A stretch of DNA of 52,684 nt from Methylacidiphilales bacterium (GTDB lineage Bacteria; Verrucomicrobiota; Verrucomicrobiia; Methylacidiphilales; UBA1321), in the NCBI GenBank assembly GCA_021272165.1, contig JAJSLK010000053.1, positions 1 to 52,684 of the forward strand, written 5' to 3'. The notes below the pieces were generated by a model. It did not search any database and had not been told where the DNA came from. It saw nothing but the letters and a program-made list of their open reading frames with translations. Below, piece after piece: positions 1-11,900 of the stretch. The number at the start of each line of letters is the position of its first letter. The first letter of the stretch is position 1. Both the position numbers and the translations under genes were made by a program.

Positions 1-96
1 CTGTCCGCCCCAGACTCCTTCTCGCCCTGGTAAATGCGGTTCTAATAAAGCCCAAACCTTATCCGTGATATCGTGTCGTCGATGTGCGGGAAGCAT
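1..96 (-). mobile_element. IS5-family transposase, N-terminal part (cut by window edge)
   Basis: The minus strand from base 96 to the window edge encodes 32 residues beginning MLPAHRRHDITDKVWALLE and continuing PHLPGREGVWGG. This is the usual N-terminus of IS5-family DDE transposases (pattern D-I-(T/D)-D-K-x-W-A-L-(I/L)-E-P-x-L-P-G-R-x-G-x-W-G-G). The start is the ATG complementary to bases 94-96. The rest of the gene, including the catalytic DDE residues, lies outside the window, so I cannot tell whether the element is intact. A short inverted repeat at 125-145 may mark the insertion-sequence end. Confidence 0.75.
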
Positions 97-124
97 TCCT
101 TATTATTATCATGCTTTTCATCTC

Positions 125-145
125 GTGACTACACTATCTAGTCAC
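125..145. repeat. Perfect inverted repeat next to IS5 transposase start
   Basis: GTGACTA (125-131) and TAGTCAC (139-145) form a perfect 7-bp dyad with a 7-base loop, about 30 bp upstream of the transposase start. No T-run follows on either strand, so it is not an obvious terminator. It could be part of the terminal repeat of the insertion sequence or a transposase regulatory site. The partner end lies outside the window. Confidence 0.35.
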
Positions 146-397
146 AGTTGCAGCCTTTCTGGGTTGGCAGCCGGGCGCCGCTCCACTCAGCTCAGCCGCC
201 GGGATACCAAGAAGCTGTTCCTGGATCTGTTTTACGGGCAAAAGCTGGCATTACGTCAGCTTGGTTGAACCATTTGTGCTATGGTTGGCTTCTCGAGTTC
301 ACTTTTCTCACCGATAAAACTCCAGCTACGGTTGTGTCGTTTATTCAAAAAGAAACCAGCACGAGCGTTTTCACCCGCACTGGTTCTGGTTCTCCCC

Positions 398-416
398 GCC
401 GCTGAATGGCAGCGGC
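398..416 (-). terminator. Possible weak hairpin downstream of PstS-like gene
   Basis: GCCGCTG (398-404) and CAGCGGC (410-416) form a perfect GC-rich stem with a 5-base loop, 21 bases past the stop of the minus-strand gene ending at 438. No U-tract follows on the minus strand, so intrinsic termination is doubtful. Confidence 0.3.
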
Positions 417-437
417 TAGGCTAACAAACGGCTTACA

Positions 438-1841
438 TTAGTAGTTCGGACTGAGCGGACCACCATCCGTCGTGCGGGACACGTTCAGGTCATTGAACGG
501 GAGCGTCGAGAACTGCGGGAATGCCGCCTCGAGCTGGGTCTCGAAAGCCTGCGAGGTCGAGGACTGACCCGACGGGGCGAGGAAGCTCTCGTAGCTCCAG
601 AAGGTGTACTCGCCTTCTGCCACCGCGTGATCATCAGCTCCGTCTGTGGTACCGGCCGCCACGCCGTTGTAGGTCAGGAGCTTCGCGCTCGCGCCGGCGT
701 AGGAATTACCCGCCGCCAGAGCCTCGTTGGTGTCGTCGTTGTCGAGGTAGGTGACGAAGATCGCGCCAGACGGAGGCGTCGCCGTAACCGCCTGAAGCAG
801 GCCGTAGTTATTACTGCTCGTGGCTGAGTCGGCGGTTGAGCCGCCGTTCGTCGTGGTGCCGAAGCTCGCGTAGCCCGTGTCACCCGCAGCCTCATAGATG
901 CCCGTGCTGGGGATCTGACCAGCGGGAGCCTGAGCAATCGCCGTGATCGTTCCGCCTACGTAACTGCCTTCACCATCGATCACACCGGAACCACTCGTTA
1001 TTGTCGGCACATAGCTGTTGATTGGCGAGTTCGTGCCCGCCGGCTGAACGCCGATTTCCGCCAAGGCGATCGTCCGCGCGCCCGAGCCGGGATCGCGGGA
1101 GAGCGCGTAGACGGTTGTGCTTTCGTCAGCGCTGTTACCGGTGAAGAACGCCAGTGGCAGGCTTCCCTTCGTGTAGAGCAGCTTAGCCTGCGCGGTGGTG
1201 ATGTTCGTGAAGTCGCTCGGCGCGTTCGGGCTCGCCACCCAGTGATAAACCTCGACCCCTCCCGGGCTGTTGCCCAAGTCGGCGGTCAAAGTCTGGAAGG
1301 TATAGGTGAACGGAGAGCCGCTACGGGCAGCTCCATAGAACGTCTGGGTTCCGGTGAAGAGCGTCGAGTCCTGGAAGGTGTCTGAGTTCGCGATCCAGTT
1401 GACGTCGGGGTTGACGACTGTGCTCGCCGACTCTCCCCCTAGAGGCGAGGCAACCGTACCCGTTCCGTCCGCAATGAACTTCTGGGACCTCACCTGAGAG
1501 GCCACCGATTCGACGCCGGCAGTGGATCCGGTATACGAGGCGTTAATTTCCAGGTCGATGCCCGACTGAAAGTTGGGAATCAGCCACTGGTTCGCCTTGG
1601 CACCCTCGATGGTGCTGTTGGTCGTCCGGTTGCCGACTGCGGGGAGTGGGTTCGGCGCACTGGACGCGGTAAGGCCCGCGCCGGCAAAACCCTCGACTAT
1701 TGTCTCGATCGCATCATTGACGGGTTGGCGGAAAGCCGGAGCACCCACAATGTGGACGATGACCGTGGTGTTGGCCAAGGCCGACCCGGCAAGGCCAAGG
1801 GCAAGAGAACTTGTTATTACAAGATGTTTAATTGCTTTCAT
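438..1841 (-). CDS. Secreted PstS-like (periplasmic-binding-fold) hypothetical protein
   Basis: This gene encodes 467 residues with a clear signal peptide (KHLVITSSLALGLAGSALA, cleavage after ALA). The mature part starts with TTVIVHIVGAPAFRQPVNDAI, like the first strand and loop of phosphate-type substrate-binding proteins (an I-x-G-A/S-x-A-F-R pattern). I have seen this in secreted Verrucomicrobia proteins of unknown function. Near residues 395-415 a GEYTFWSYESFL segment also recalls PstS-like folds. No ABC transporter genes are nearby, so transport is not supported. The neighbour upstream is a PEP-CTERM protein (gap 87 bp), perhaps co-transcribed. The protein is rich in Ser, Thr, Gly and Asn and lacks a PEP-CTERM tail. 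The exact ligand and role are unknown. Confidence 0.7.
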   Translation of the reverse strand: MKAIKHLVITSSLALGLAGSALANTTVIVHIVGAPAFRQPVNDAIETIVEGFAGAGLTASSAPNPLPAVGNRTTNSTIEGAKANQWLIPNFQSGIDLEINASYTGSTAGVESVASQVRSQKFIADGTGTVASPLGGESASTVVNPDVNWIANSDTFQDSTLFTGTQTFYGAARSGSPFTYTFQTLTADLGNSPGGVEVYHWVASPNAPSDFTNITTAQAKLLYTKGSLPLAFFTGNSADESTTVYALSRDPGSGARTIALAEIGVQPAGTNSPINSYVPTITSGSGVIDGEGSYVGGTITAIAQAPAGQIPSTGIYEAAGDTGYASFGTTTNGGSTADSATSSNNYGLLQAVTATPPSGAIFVTYLDNDDTNEALAAGNSYAGASAKLLTYNGVAAGTTDGADDHAVAEGEYTFWSYESFLAPSGQSSTSQAFETQLEAAFPQFSTLPFNDLNVSRTTDGGPLSPNY

Positions 1842-1928
1842 TTTTTCTTTTTTTTATTGGTTTGTTTTTAGTGTCGGATACAGGGAAGAGTACAAACCCC
1901 CTTCCCCGTAAATTAATCTGCTCGATCC

Positions 1929-2753
1929 TTAGGGGACCAAGGTCGCCCGGCGGCGTACGATCAAGGCCAGCACCAACCCACCCAGGCCGATCAGCGACCA
2001 AGACGAGGGCTCGGGAGCGGCCGCCTCTGTGAACGTCAGCACACCATTACTGCCCAACGTGAACTCGCCGAGGAGGGTGCCGGGCGCAGTGCCACTGCTG
2101 GTCGGCGTCAACTCGTAAAGGTCAAGCGTCGCGCTATCCGGCGCGGAGGTCGTTCCATCCGAATTGTAGTCGAGCTGGGAGTGCAGGAACGAAGCTCCAA
2201 AGTTGAAGTTCGGATCATTCTTTTCATGGTAAGCGAAGCCATCCGGGGAGGTGCTCGCAAGCTCGTCCGTCTGAAGAGCGCCCGTGTTTCCCGGCGTCGC
2301 GGCTCCATCGGTATTAAAACCGTTATATAGGTTATCGATTTCAGATTGATTGGTCCCCTGATTACCGGCAGTGCGCGCGAGTGGAGCTGAAGAAAATGTG
2401 TTCCACGAGGTGAACAGCGTATTGGCCGCAACACCGCCGATACCGCTGGGACTACCAGTGCCCCCAATCACACCCCACTGCACGGCCGAACTGGTGGCCC
2501 AGCTGGAGCCAAACCCATACTGCGTCGAGGACAGGTCCGAAGTCGATAGGTTGAAGGTTAAGGGCGACGAGCTCGGATTGATGAACTGCGAGGCGGAACC
2601 GAGATCCACTTCGTAGACGTTCGTGCTGCTTGTACTCTCGAAGCCGAGGATCAAGTCACCCTCGTTAGCCTGAGCGTGGGCGGAGGAGGAGGCGCCCAAG
2701 ATGGCAGTGAAGGCCAAAGCCGCCACTGCGGAGGTTAGTTTGATAAGTTTCAT
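1929..2753 (-). CDS. PEP-CTERM sorting-domain exported protein
   Basis: The product has 274 residues. It has an N-terminal signal peptide (Lys-rich start, hydrophobic core, SSAHA cleavage region near residue 27), a Ser/Thr/Gly-rich body of no recognised family, and at the C-terminus a textbook PEP-CTERM signal: PEPSSWSLIGLGGLVLAL followed by IVRRR. Such tails direct proteins to an exosortase (EpsH/XrtA-like), which processes them for surface or exopolysaccharide-associated display. No exosortase gene is visible here, so it must be encoded elsewhere. The gene starts at an ATG (2753) behind an AT-rich leader that carries inverted repeats (2796-2878). It follows the giant exoprotein on the same strand but is separated by about 216 bp, so it is probably its own unit. 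Confidence 0.85.
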   Translation of the reverse strand: MKLIKLTSAVAALAFTAILGASSSAHAQANEGDLILGFESTSSTNVYEVDLGSASQFINPSSSPLTFNLSTSDLSSTQYGFGSSWATSSAVQWGVIGGTGSPSGIGGVAANTLFTSWNTFSSAPLARTAGNQGTNQSEIDNLYNGFNTDGAATPGNTGALQTDELASTSPDGFAYHEKNDPNFNFGASFLHSQLDYNSDGTTSAPDSATLDLYELTPTSSGTAPGTLLGEFTLGSNGVLTFTEAAAPEPSSWSLIGLGGLVLALIVRRRATLVP

Positions 2754-2795
2754 ATTCAGTTGTTGGTTGGATTATTTTGTTGGTTTTTTGCTATT

Positions 2796-2878
2796 CAACG
2801 ATCAAGTTGGATTTAGCGACAATACACTACTAAGTCAATAGGAATTAAATACATTAATGATCGTTGATCGCCAAATCC
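2796..2878. repeat. Paired inverted repeats in AT-rich leader of PEP-CTERM gene
   Basis: CAACGATCA (2796-2804) is inverted at 2858-2866 (TGATCGTTG). GGATTTAGCGA (2809-2819) is inverted with one mismatch at 2868-2878 (TCGCCAAATCC). The two pairs occur in the same order in each arm, so they cannot all fold into one simple stem. The region lies in the 5' region of the PEP-CTERM gene and just beyond the 3' end of the giant exoprotein gene. On the plus strand the right arm is followed by a T-rich tract. Confidence 0.4.
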
Positions 2879-2969
2879 GTTTTTATTTTATTACACTTGA
2901 ACAACTTACAAATTATTAAAAATAGGATTTTTTGTTTCTTTTTCATTCCCAAAACCGGGCGCCATCCAT

Positions 2970-5900
2970 CTAAAAGGACGGATTGTCGGAATTCTCCGAA
3001 TTCCCACCATACCCAAGAACAACCACTGTAATAATGGAGGGCCCATCGTCAGGCTGGTTTTCCTGGGCGGCTTGATTACGGGCAGCCTGGGCTGCCTGAT
3101 CCGCGGCACTTGTGGTTGAACCCATGGCGCTTGATGCCGCCGTTAATCCAGCCACGTTGGGGGCAACGACTGTGGGAACACCGGTAGATTTGCCGCCCAC
3201 CTGGATATTCCCTGCATTGAGCACCTGCACAGCGGAGATGTTGAGGTTGCCGGAGGCGCGGATGCCGGCGTCGCCGGCGTTGACGGTACCATTGGGCGCA
3301 ATCAGGTCGACATCGGAGGGTGGTGCGCCGGCAACGGTTTCAAGCACGCCAATGCCACCGCCGGTAGCGAGGCCGGACAGGTCGGTCTCGACCGCGCCGC
3401 TTTGCGGGTCAACGAGCACGCGGGTGGGTGGCGCCGATTGTACCGTCTTGGAGGAGGCGCCCGCGTCGATGTCGCCGGTGGTGGACCAAATGATCTCGTT
3501 TCCACCGTTGAGGGTAAAAATGCGCGAAGTGCCAACGTTCACGCTGCCGCTGGCGAAAATGGAAATATCGCCACCGTCCTCGGTCAGGATACCCTGGTCA
3601 AGGGGCTGGACGCCGGAGACGTTCAACCCGACATTGAGCTGCCCGCCGGGCACGAGAAGGCTGATGTTGCCGCCGTTGGTCGTCTTGATTTCCCGCGAGG
3701 TAAGGGAAAGGTCGCCTTCACCCGGCCAGGACGCGCCCGCCGCACTTCCGGGAAAGAGCGCCTTGATGGCCGCGTAACCGGCGTTGTAATTTCCCGCGCC
3801 GGGGCTGGAGGGATCATTGTGGTCACGCCCCGCGTCCCGCAGCACGAGGTAAAAGATATCGAGGGCGAGGAGGTCCTGCTTCTCGGTAGGCAACTGGTTG
3901 AAGGCGTCCCAGATTTGCGCGTCACTGTCTCCTGTCGGCAGATCAAGAAGCGAGCCGAGATCGGGCAGATACCGCTCCGCCTCGACTCCGCCGGTGGCCG
4001 GGTCGAGAAAGAGGTCGATGAATCCGAGGTGGCTGGCGTTGGCGAAGTTGAGCTGACTGGCATCGAACCCGGCCGACGAGTCGAGGCCCGCCGCGGCGAC
4101 AATGTCGGCGCCGGCAAAGGGCAGCACGGGATTGCTGTCATTTCCGATGCTGCTGATGCCGACGCCAGTCCCGTCGGAATTATGGGAGCCGTCGCCGAGG
4201 TTGAGGTTGCGTCCGGCGAGGACTTCCAGCGTGCCGGGGCCGCTAATCTGGATGTCGCCGGCCAGAGGGCCCTGCCCGAAATCAAGGATATTTCCGGCCG
4301 CCTGCGCATCGATGAGCAGTGGCGCGTTGGCATCATACGGCAGAATGTCGCGGCCTGCGGCCACGATGCTAATGGAGTCGGCAGTATCGTTCTGGATGTA
4401 GAGCGAGATATCGGTGATGTCCTGCCCCGCGATCACGCGCGTCTGCTTCCCCGCGAAAAGTGTGATGCCTGAGATGTCGCCGTCGGAGGCGTAGAGGCGA
4501 ACAGGCACAAGATCGTTCGCATGGAGCGGCAAGTTGTCGATCGAGGCATGCAGTTCCTGCTTGGTCTGGAGCACACCGTAGGTGCCCTCAGTCGATCCCG
4601 ATTCGGCGAAGAGGCTGTTGATAAAGGAGAAATTTAGGCTGACCGACGTGTTGACGCCGTTAATGCGGATCTGCCCACCCGTCGTCTTGGCGGCAGCCGG
4701 ATTGGTTCCCACCTCGTTCTCGTAGGCATAAGGGGAATAAATCCCCGGGATGGCGGCAGGATCGGCGTCGGACAAGTTGATGGTGGAAGAACTCCAGGTC
4801 GTGTCGTCGTTAACGACGGAGGTGCCATCCGGCTGCAGGCCATTGAGGGAACCGGCGGCCAGGAGGGAAATGTTGCCGGTGGGCGAAGGGGACAGGGTGA
4901 GGTTACCCACGAGGTCAATATCACCGGAAAAGGCGGTCGCTTCCAACGTGGAGGGCTGCAGGGCATCGAGGGTTAGGAATGGGACGATCGACGTTTCGGT
5001 GGTCTTGACCCAAGGTTGATAGTTGGCGACGGTCGCGCTGCTGCCGGATCCCATTTGGTCAACATCCTGGAGCCACACCTGTAGGAGCGGCGTGGCAATG
5101 CCGGTGTCGGGCGAGGCCTCCGTCCGGAGTGTGACCGTGCCGGTCAGCGACGCGACATCGACCGCATCGGTGGTAGCGTAAGTCGAGAAGTAGCTCTTGT
5201 CCCAGTAGGTGTTATTCACCCCCTGCGGAAGGAGGAACGGATTGGAAACCGGGCCGAGCAGCAAGTCGTTCTGCGCGGTGACGTCGAAGCTGCCTTCGCC
5301 CAAAAACAACGTGGTCGGCAGCCACGAATTGGAGTCGTCGATGACATCCTTGGAGGTCAACGCACCGGTGGAGGGCGAGCGCGTGTAATTCGTGATGATG
5401 CCGTTTCCGGCCTCCAGCGTCCCCTGCCCGCGCTCCACGTAGTAGACGCCGGCATTGATGTCGTTGCCAGCCGACACCACAACATTACCGCCGCCAAGCT
5501 CTACGATCGTCTGGTCAGCCGCCACAAGGTTGCCCTCCGCGTTTTCGTACGGCACACGCGCATTGGTCGGCGCGACGGCATCGACGTCGCTTATGTCATG
5601 GCCGGCATTGAGGGTGACGTCGCCGCCGCCCAGCGCGCCCACCCCCTCGAAGAAATTGCTGAAATCGACCCACCAAGTCGTCGAGCCGATGTCGCCGTTT
5701 TTAATGGTTCCGAAGTCGCCGGGAACGCCCGTCCCGGCGGTCGGGTCGGTGGACTGGACGACGTAGCCGCGACGATAGAGCCAGTTGTTGGGCAGTTCTT
5801 TTTGCGAATCGATGACGACGGTGCCGGTGTTGTTATTAAGCGTGACGTGCGCGATGTTGCCGTGGGCCGAGATCGTTACGTTGCCGCCGGCCATACTGTA

Positions 5901-8900
5901 TTGTGCCGGGTAAAGCGTGGTGAGGCCCGACTGTGAAAGGACCGGCGTATCGAAATTGGCAATGTCCGGCGCCTGAACGCCGGCGGTGTAGATCGTGGCG
6001 AACTGGTTTTGCAACAGCACGTCGCCCGATGTTGCGATGTCGATGTTCCCCGTGCCGGTGCGGATGACCTGGTAATCGCCGTCCAGCGGCTCCGCGGCCT
6101 GGCCGTCCGTGGTGCTGACAGAACCGTTGAGGCTTGAAACGAAGACCCCGAGTTCCACCGATCCTCCGGCCGCTCCGGGAACGGCCAGCCCGGTCGCCGG
6201 ATCGTAGGTCTCGTTGTCCGGCAGGACGCGGTCGAAATCGGCCGCGCTGAGATCGGCGCCAGCCACGAGGTTGTATGACCACGACTGCAAATTCGCCGGC
6301 AGCGCCGTGTTCGCCGTCATCAGCGTTGCGTCGTACATCTGGTCGGTGATGGTAAAACCGTCACTGAGGCTGCCGTCGAAAATCAAGTTGCCCGCCGCTC
6401 GCAGGGTCAACACGCCGGGCGTACCATTCGGCCCGAAGCGGAACGTGGAAAGGTCCCAGTCGTTCTCCAGCGTCAGGTCGCCGCTGGGATTGTCGATTTC
6501 AACGCCCGTTTCAATATTCGCCACCGCCTTGCTGGAAGGATCGAGATTGCCAAACACGGCATTGTACATCGCAGTATAGCCCGCCGTCGTTGTTCCAGCC
6601 ATGCCGAGGAACGTGTTCCCGTCGCTCATGATTTGCGACAAAGTGGTGTCGATGACGCCGTCGGCTGGCAGGTAAACTTCGTTGCCCACCACGGTGATGC
6701 TCGATGCACCCTTGATGCTGCCCAGCATGCTGCCTACCTGCACACTGGTATTATCGGTGGTACGCGGTGCCTCGATCTGGAGCGTGCCGCTCAAATCGCC
6801 CAGGAATTGAAAGTGGGCGATGGCATCCGCTTCCGAAATGTTGTTGGCGACGGCGTAGGCCGAAATGGCATTGACCCCGAGATTGATCGTGCCGCCATTG
6901 ATGTCAACCGCAGCCGTGGCGGTGTCGTAGTAACCGGTGCCATTCTGGACCCACTGGCCCGCAGTGGCGCTGGTGTAAGCGCCGGCCTCTAGCGTAATAG
7001 AGCCTCCTTTACCCGCGTTGCTGAAATTCTGCCCCTCCACCGTCAGCTCTGAACCCGACGTCAATGTGACGCTTCCCGAAGCATCGAGATCGATCGTCCC
7101 TCCCACCTTAATCGGGTTTCCCGCCGCGTCGGTCGCGGCCACATCGGAAGCGTCGATTGTTCCGGTGACCGTAATTGAACCCTGATCGACAGAGAGAGTA
7201 TAGCTGGCAGCCTTGACGGTTCCATCGACCAAGACATTGGCATCGGTCCGGTCGCGAATCGAAATCGACTGAGTAAAGCCACCGCTATCAAGCGGGGAAT
7301 CGAGCGTCTGCACACTGCCACCGGGAATACTCCCTACATCGACGGAGAAAGCGCCTCCCTCCCCACCGGTCCCACCCTGCCCAAGCAGGCTTCCGTTGTG
7401 GACAAAAATCCCATCCGGCGCGCTGATCGCCAGGCTGCCGGCGTCGCCACCGCCCGCATTTGCAGCCACGGTGATCGTCCCGGCCGAATTCAGGATCACC
7501 GAACCTCTGTCGGAAGCCAAGCTGATCTGACCGCCCGAGGTATATTCGGTCACGTCGTTGAAAGACTGGGCGACGCCACCGGTGTCGAGCCTTCCGCCCA
7601 CAACGACGTTTCCGCCCGGGCCATTTGCCTCAATGCTGATATCGCCACTGGGCAGGACAATGTTGCTGTTGACCGTCACGCTCGACCCTGTCAGATCCAG
7701 AGTTCCGCCAAGTCCGCCCGTCACGGTCGCCGTCGAACCGGATGATGCCACGGTGATGGAGCCGGTCGTCTTGATTGTCTCGTCCGATCCGGTCGCGCCG
7801 ACGATCAACGGCGTCGTGATGGAGAGATTCCCCGCCATCTCGAGAGTAGCGATGCCCTTGACATTGACCGGGTTACCCGAAGCGTCCTGAACGGAGGTAG
7901 CGCCAGTGGCCGCAAGAATGACGCCTTTTGACGCATTCAGTTGCACCGCGGCATAACCGTCGAGGTTCAGCGTGTTCACGCCCGTGCCACCGCCGAGCTG
8001 AATGATGCCGGCGTTGACCACCAGCCCACCGGCCGGCGCCGGGGCAACGTCCGACGAAATTCCACCGCCGCTGTCATCAAGCGTCACTTGATCTGCGTTG
8101 ATCGTCACCGTGCCGCCGTTCTCGCCCGTGATTTCGCCGGCATGCAACGCGAAGCTTTGGATCGGGTAATCGCCGGAATTATTCGCCACGCCACCGATTT
8201 CCCCACTGCCATAGATGTCGATGGAGGAATAACTGAGCAGAGACAAGGCCTGCGCCGACGCCTGTAGCGTGGCCAGCGCCGAGCTGGAAAGGACGAGCCC
8301 CGCCGCCGGTTGACTGTTGTCCAGCACGAGATTGATCTGACCGCTATCAATCGAAACCGTGCCCCCGCTCAAATTCGCGGTCGGATCCAGCACGGTCGCG
8401 GAAGTCGAATCGAGAGTCAGGCTCGTGCCTGTCATCGTTGCACCGGCTCCGATCTTAAGCGAAGGCCCCGTCGAGCTGTCCACGCCCACACGACCGACTT
8501 GCGCCGAGGCGTCGCTGCTGACTCGCAAGAGCACTCCATCACCACTGCCCGCAAAACTCGAGTTTCCCAGGATGAGCGTTTCGGCCGAACTTGAGAGAGA
8601 CCCGGACTGTTCAACCTCGGCATCGGGGTCCAGAGTCAATGTCTTATTAGAGGTCAAAATGACATCCGGGCCGGTCAAGGCAGCGCCGGAGTTATCGACC
8701 GTCACATTATTCGTGGTAACGGTAACGGCTGTTCCTTCCGTCGTGGAAGTGCGGTAACCGCCAATCAGCAGGCTGTCGGCACCAAAAGCACTGAGGTCAG
8801 ACGAGTCGAGTACGAGCGTACCCGAGCTCACGCCGCTCAAATCGGTATTGGGTCCCGAGATGAGGATGTCATCTGGGCTGGCAAGATCAACCTGGCTGCC

Positions 8901-11900
8901 AAGTCCGCCTTTCGGTGTCTCTGATGAGACCGTACCCTGAAGCGTCATGGTGCTGGTGGCGGCCAGCACCAACCGGCCTGCATCAATCGGCAGACGGACC
9001 GAAATCCCCTGTGCCACCGCGTTCTGACCCAAAAAGGTATTGGCGGAATAGCTATCGTATTCGGCACGCGATTTGACGACCGACTGAGAAGCAACCTCAA
9101 ATGAGGTCAATAACGGTGAACTGGTTTGTGTTTTATCCAGACCATTGAAGATATAGCCCGAAACGACAGTCGATCCATCGGGTTGAACCGTCGTTGCGAC
9201 AGGAGGAGTGGTGCTGGTTGGCGTGATCAGGGAGGCGCCCGGAAGAAGAGCATAGCGGGCTGGCAACAGGGTATAAACTCCCGCGGGCAAACCACTGCTC
9301 GCACTGAGATAGACCTGACTTCCCACTCCGAGCGTGGAATTGGCGTAATCCGATGATGAGTAGTAGGGCGCGTAACTGGCGGAATAGCCCGGTATCACCG
9401 CATAACTTGTCGTCAATGCGAGAATATCATTGGTACCACCCGTGCCGGAGACAAAGCGATAAGCATAGAGATCGCCTCCACCGCTAATGTCGATGGTCGC
9501 TCCCGATTGGTCGGTGACATTGGCAGCCGAGACATTGATTGTCTTGTCGGGCACGGCATTCGCGCCGTTACCAGTGGTGGTAATATCATTGCCAGCCGGA
9601 TCGATCCACGAGACGCCATTAAGAATAGTCCCGTAGGGGATGGTTAAATCCTGTCCGCTCACAGGATCGACAGCCGAAACCGACGTGATGCTGCCCGAAG
9701 GCAAAGTCAGATTTTGGGTCGGATCGAAGGATTGGCCGGTCAGCGGATCGACAGGACTTGCACCGGTCACGCCACTGCCAAGATTGATCGTGCCAATGGG
9801 CGCACGCAACACTCCACCTTGGGTAATATCGGTGGCAAATATATTCAATGTGCCGCCAGCAGAGAGAGGAAGCTCTCGATTACCCGATCCGTTGATGGTC
9901 ACGGACCCAGCGATGCCATTATGATCGTAAGCAGCGATGGTGAAAGTAGTCTCTGTCGTCGGATAAATCTGTCCCGCGGTCAGTGAAATATTGCCGGCAA
10001 CGTCCAGTGTACCGTCGCCCCGGATATCGCCGTTGGTGGAAACCAGGTTGAGGTTGCCAATATTTTGGAGGGAAAGATTTCCTACATCGATAAGGCTGCC
10101 GGCGTTGACCGTGATGCTACCGCCGCCGTAGGTCGGATTGATGGCGATGGGATTGCCTGAAGCATCGGTGAAAACGGGCAGTTCCTGCTGTTGGATAGTC
10201 AACGGCCCCTGGAAAGCCTGACCCAGCTCCACATAAGGCGCAATGAGATTGACTGCGGCATCAGAGTAAATGATGCCACTGTTACCTACGGCCAGGCTGC
10301 GGTTGGCGTTGATCGTCACTGGCCCGGAAAACTGGACGGTTCCGGCAAGGGTCAACGCATCCAGGCCGCTGGTGTTAAAACTGTCGGCGGCAAAATAGCC
10401 AAGGCCGGCCGTGGTTCCGTTTACGGATACGATATTGCCGATGCCGAAAGAGGAATACGCGAGGAGGCTCTGGGTTATATCGAGCGTGGCATCGAGCGGT
10501 GTCGAAGTGGTCAGTCCTGTAGCGAAAAGCCCGGACGAAATGGTCAGGCTACCGCCCTGCGCCGACGGGCCGCCAGCCCCACCGAGGAGTGTCGCGTCAC
10601 TGACCAGTTCCTGTCCACCAGTCAATGTGATTGAGCCGCCGCTGCTGTCGACCCGCGTTGCGATCAGGGCTGGAGAGGAAGGCCCCGTGCTGTTTGAGCC
10701 CACTTGTGTCGGCGAGACATCGAGAATGCCACTCGCACCCGAAACATCGATCACTGCTCCTTTTTCCGCGAGGATGTTGCCGGTAACGCTAATGGTACCT
10801 CCCGCCAAAACTGAACCGGTAGTGTAGCCGTAAGCATTGGCTGTCAGTTCGACGACGCCGGCGGTCGAGAGCGTGCTATCCGATCCGATTTCGACCGTCA
10901 CCAGGGGATCGAGGGTGTCGAAAAAAAGCTGGGTGGTCGAATCCTTCGCCCCTGCGATGATGATGGCGCCTCCGGGCGCAAGGATGTCGCCGAGCAAGTC
11001 GACCGTTGTTCCCGCGATGGAGATCTTCCCCGTCGGATCGGTTTCGATTTCAGCATTCGCGCCGAGAACAAAATCGCCGCGGACTTCAAGGCCGCTGGCG
11101 CTGGTTACGCCAACGGCGTCGAAACTAAGATTGGCCGGAGTGCGCTCGGAGGCCAGCGGGAAGAGGGTGGGCGTCAGCGACACATTGTTTCCCTCGACCG
11201 TGGCGACCCACTTGGAGACCACGGGATCAATCGTGACGCCACTGGAGATGGAGATCGCCGGAAGAAAATCAGTGGTGTTCGACTGATTGGGAGCAACTTC
11301 GCCCAGGCCCTCGATCGTGAAGCTCGAGAAACCACCCTGGTTAAAAAAAACAGGATCGAGCAGCAGCGTATGGTCCGGATCAATCGTCGCCACGCCGGCG
11401 GCACTATTTCCAATCTGGACCAACGGTGCGAGCACGGTGAGCGAGCTGCCAGTAGCACCGGAATAGCCCTTGAGCGTTGCATCCAGCGTCAACTGTCCGC
11501 CGACCAGGCCGGCAATGTTTGGATCCTGCCCCGCCAGGATGGAGAGACTTCCGCCATTTCCGTAGCTGATCGCGCCGGCTTCGTTGACCAGAAGGCCGCC
11601 GGAAACATCGAGCAAACTTCCTTTGGCGAAATCGGCGTTGAACGCTTTGATTGAGAGAGTTCCGCCATTTGTCGCCAGGGGAATCGTTTCGTCCGACGAC
11701 GTGGTGGAGAAATCGTCGACAACAAGGCCGGCCACACTCAGCGAGGCGCCGGCGCCCAAGGTGAAGGAGCCACGGGTGGGATCTGGAGGCGGAGTAACCC
11801 CCGCCCCCGGACTGTCAATGGCATAGGGCGAATAATCGTCGGCGATGAATGCGAGCGTGCCGCCGGGCGCGCTGAGACTGCCGTCGATCCTAATATTGGC

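Larger units (their letters stand above)
97..437. other. Intergenic stretch without a convincing gene
   Basis: This 341-bp stretch lies between the transposase start and the stop of the secreted PstS-like gene. Two plus-strand open frames cross it, but their translations are low-complexity and resemble no family I recognise. It holds a perfect 7-bp inverted repeat at 125-145 and another at 398-416. I see nothing else that I can support. Confidence 0.5.

Noticed and set aside
65-405. Two plus-strand open frames (67 and 85 residues) near the left edge
   Set aside because: Low-complexity translations with no recognisable motif and no ribosome site; one overlaps the transposase gene on the other strand.
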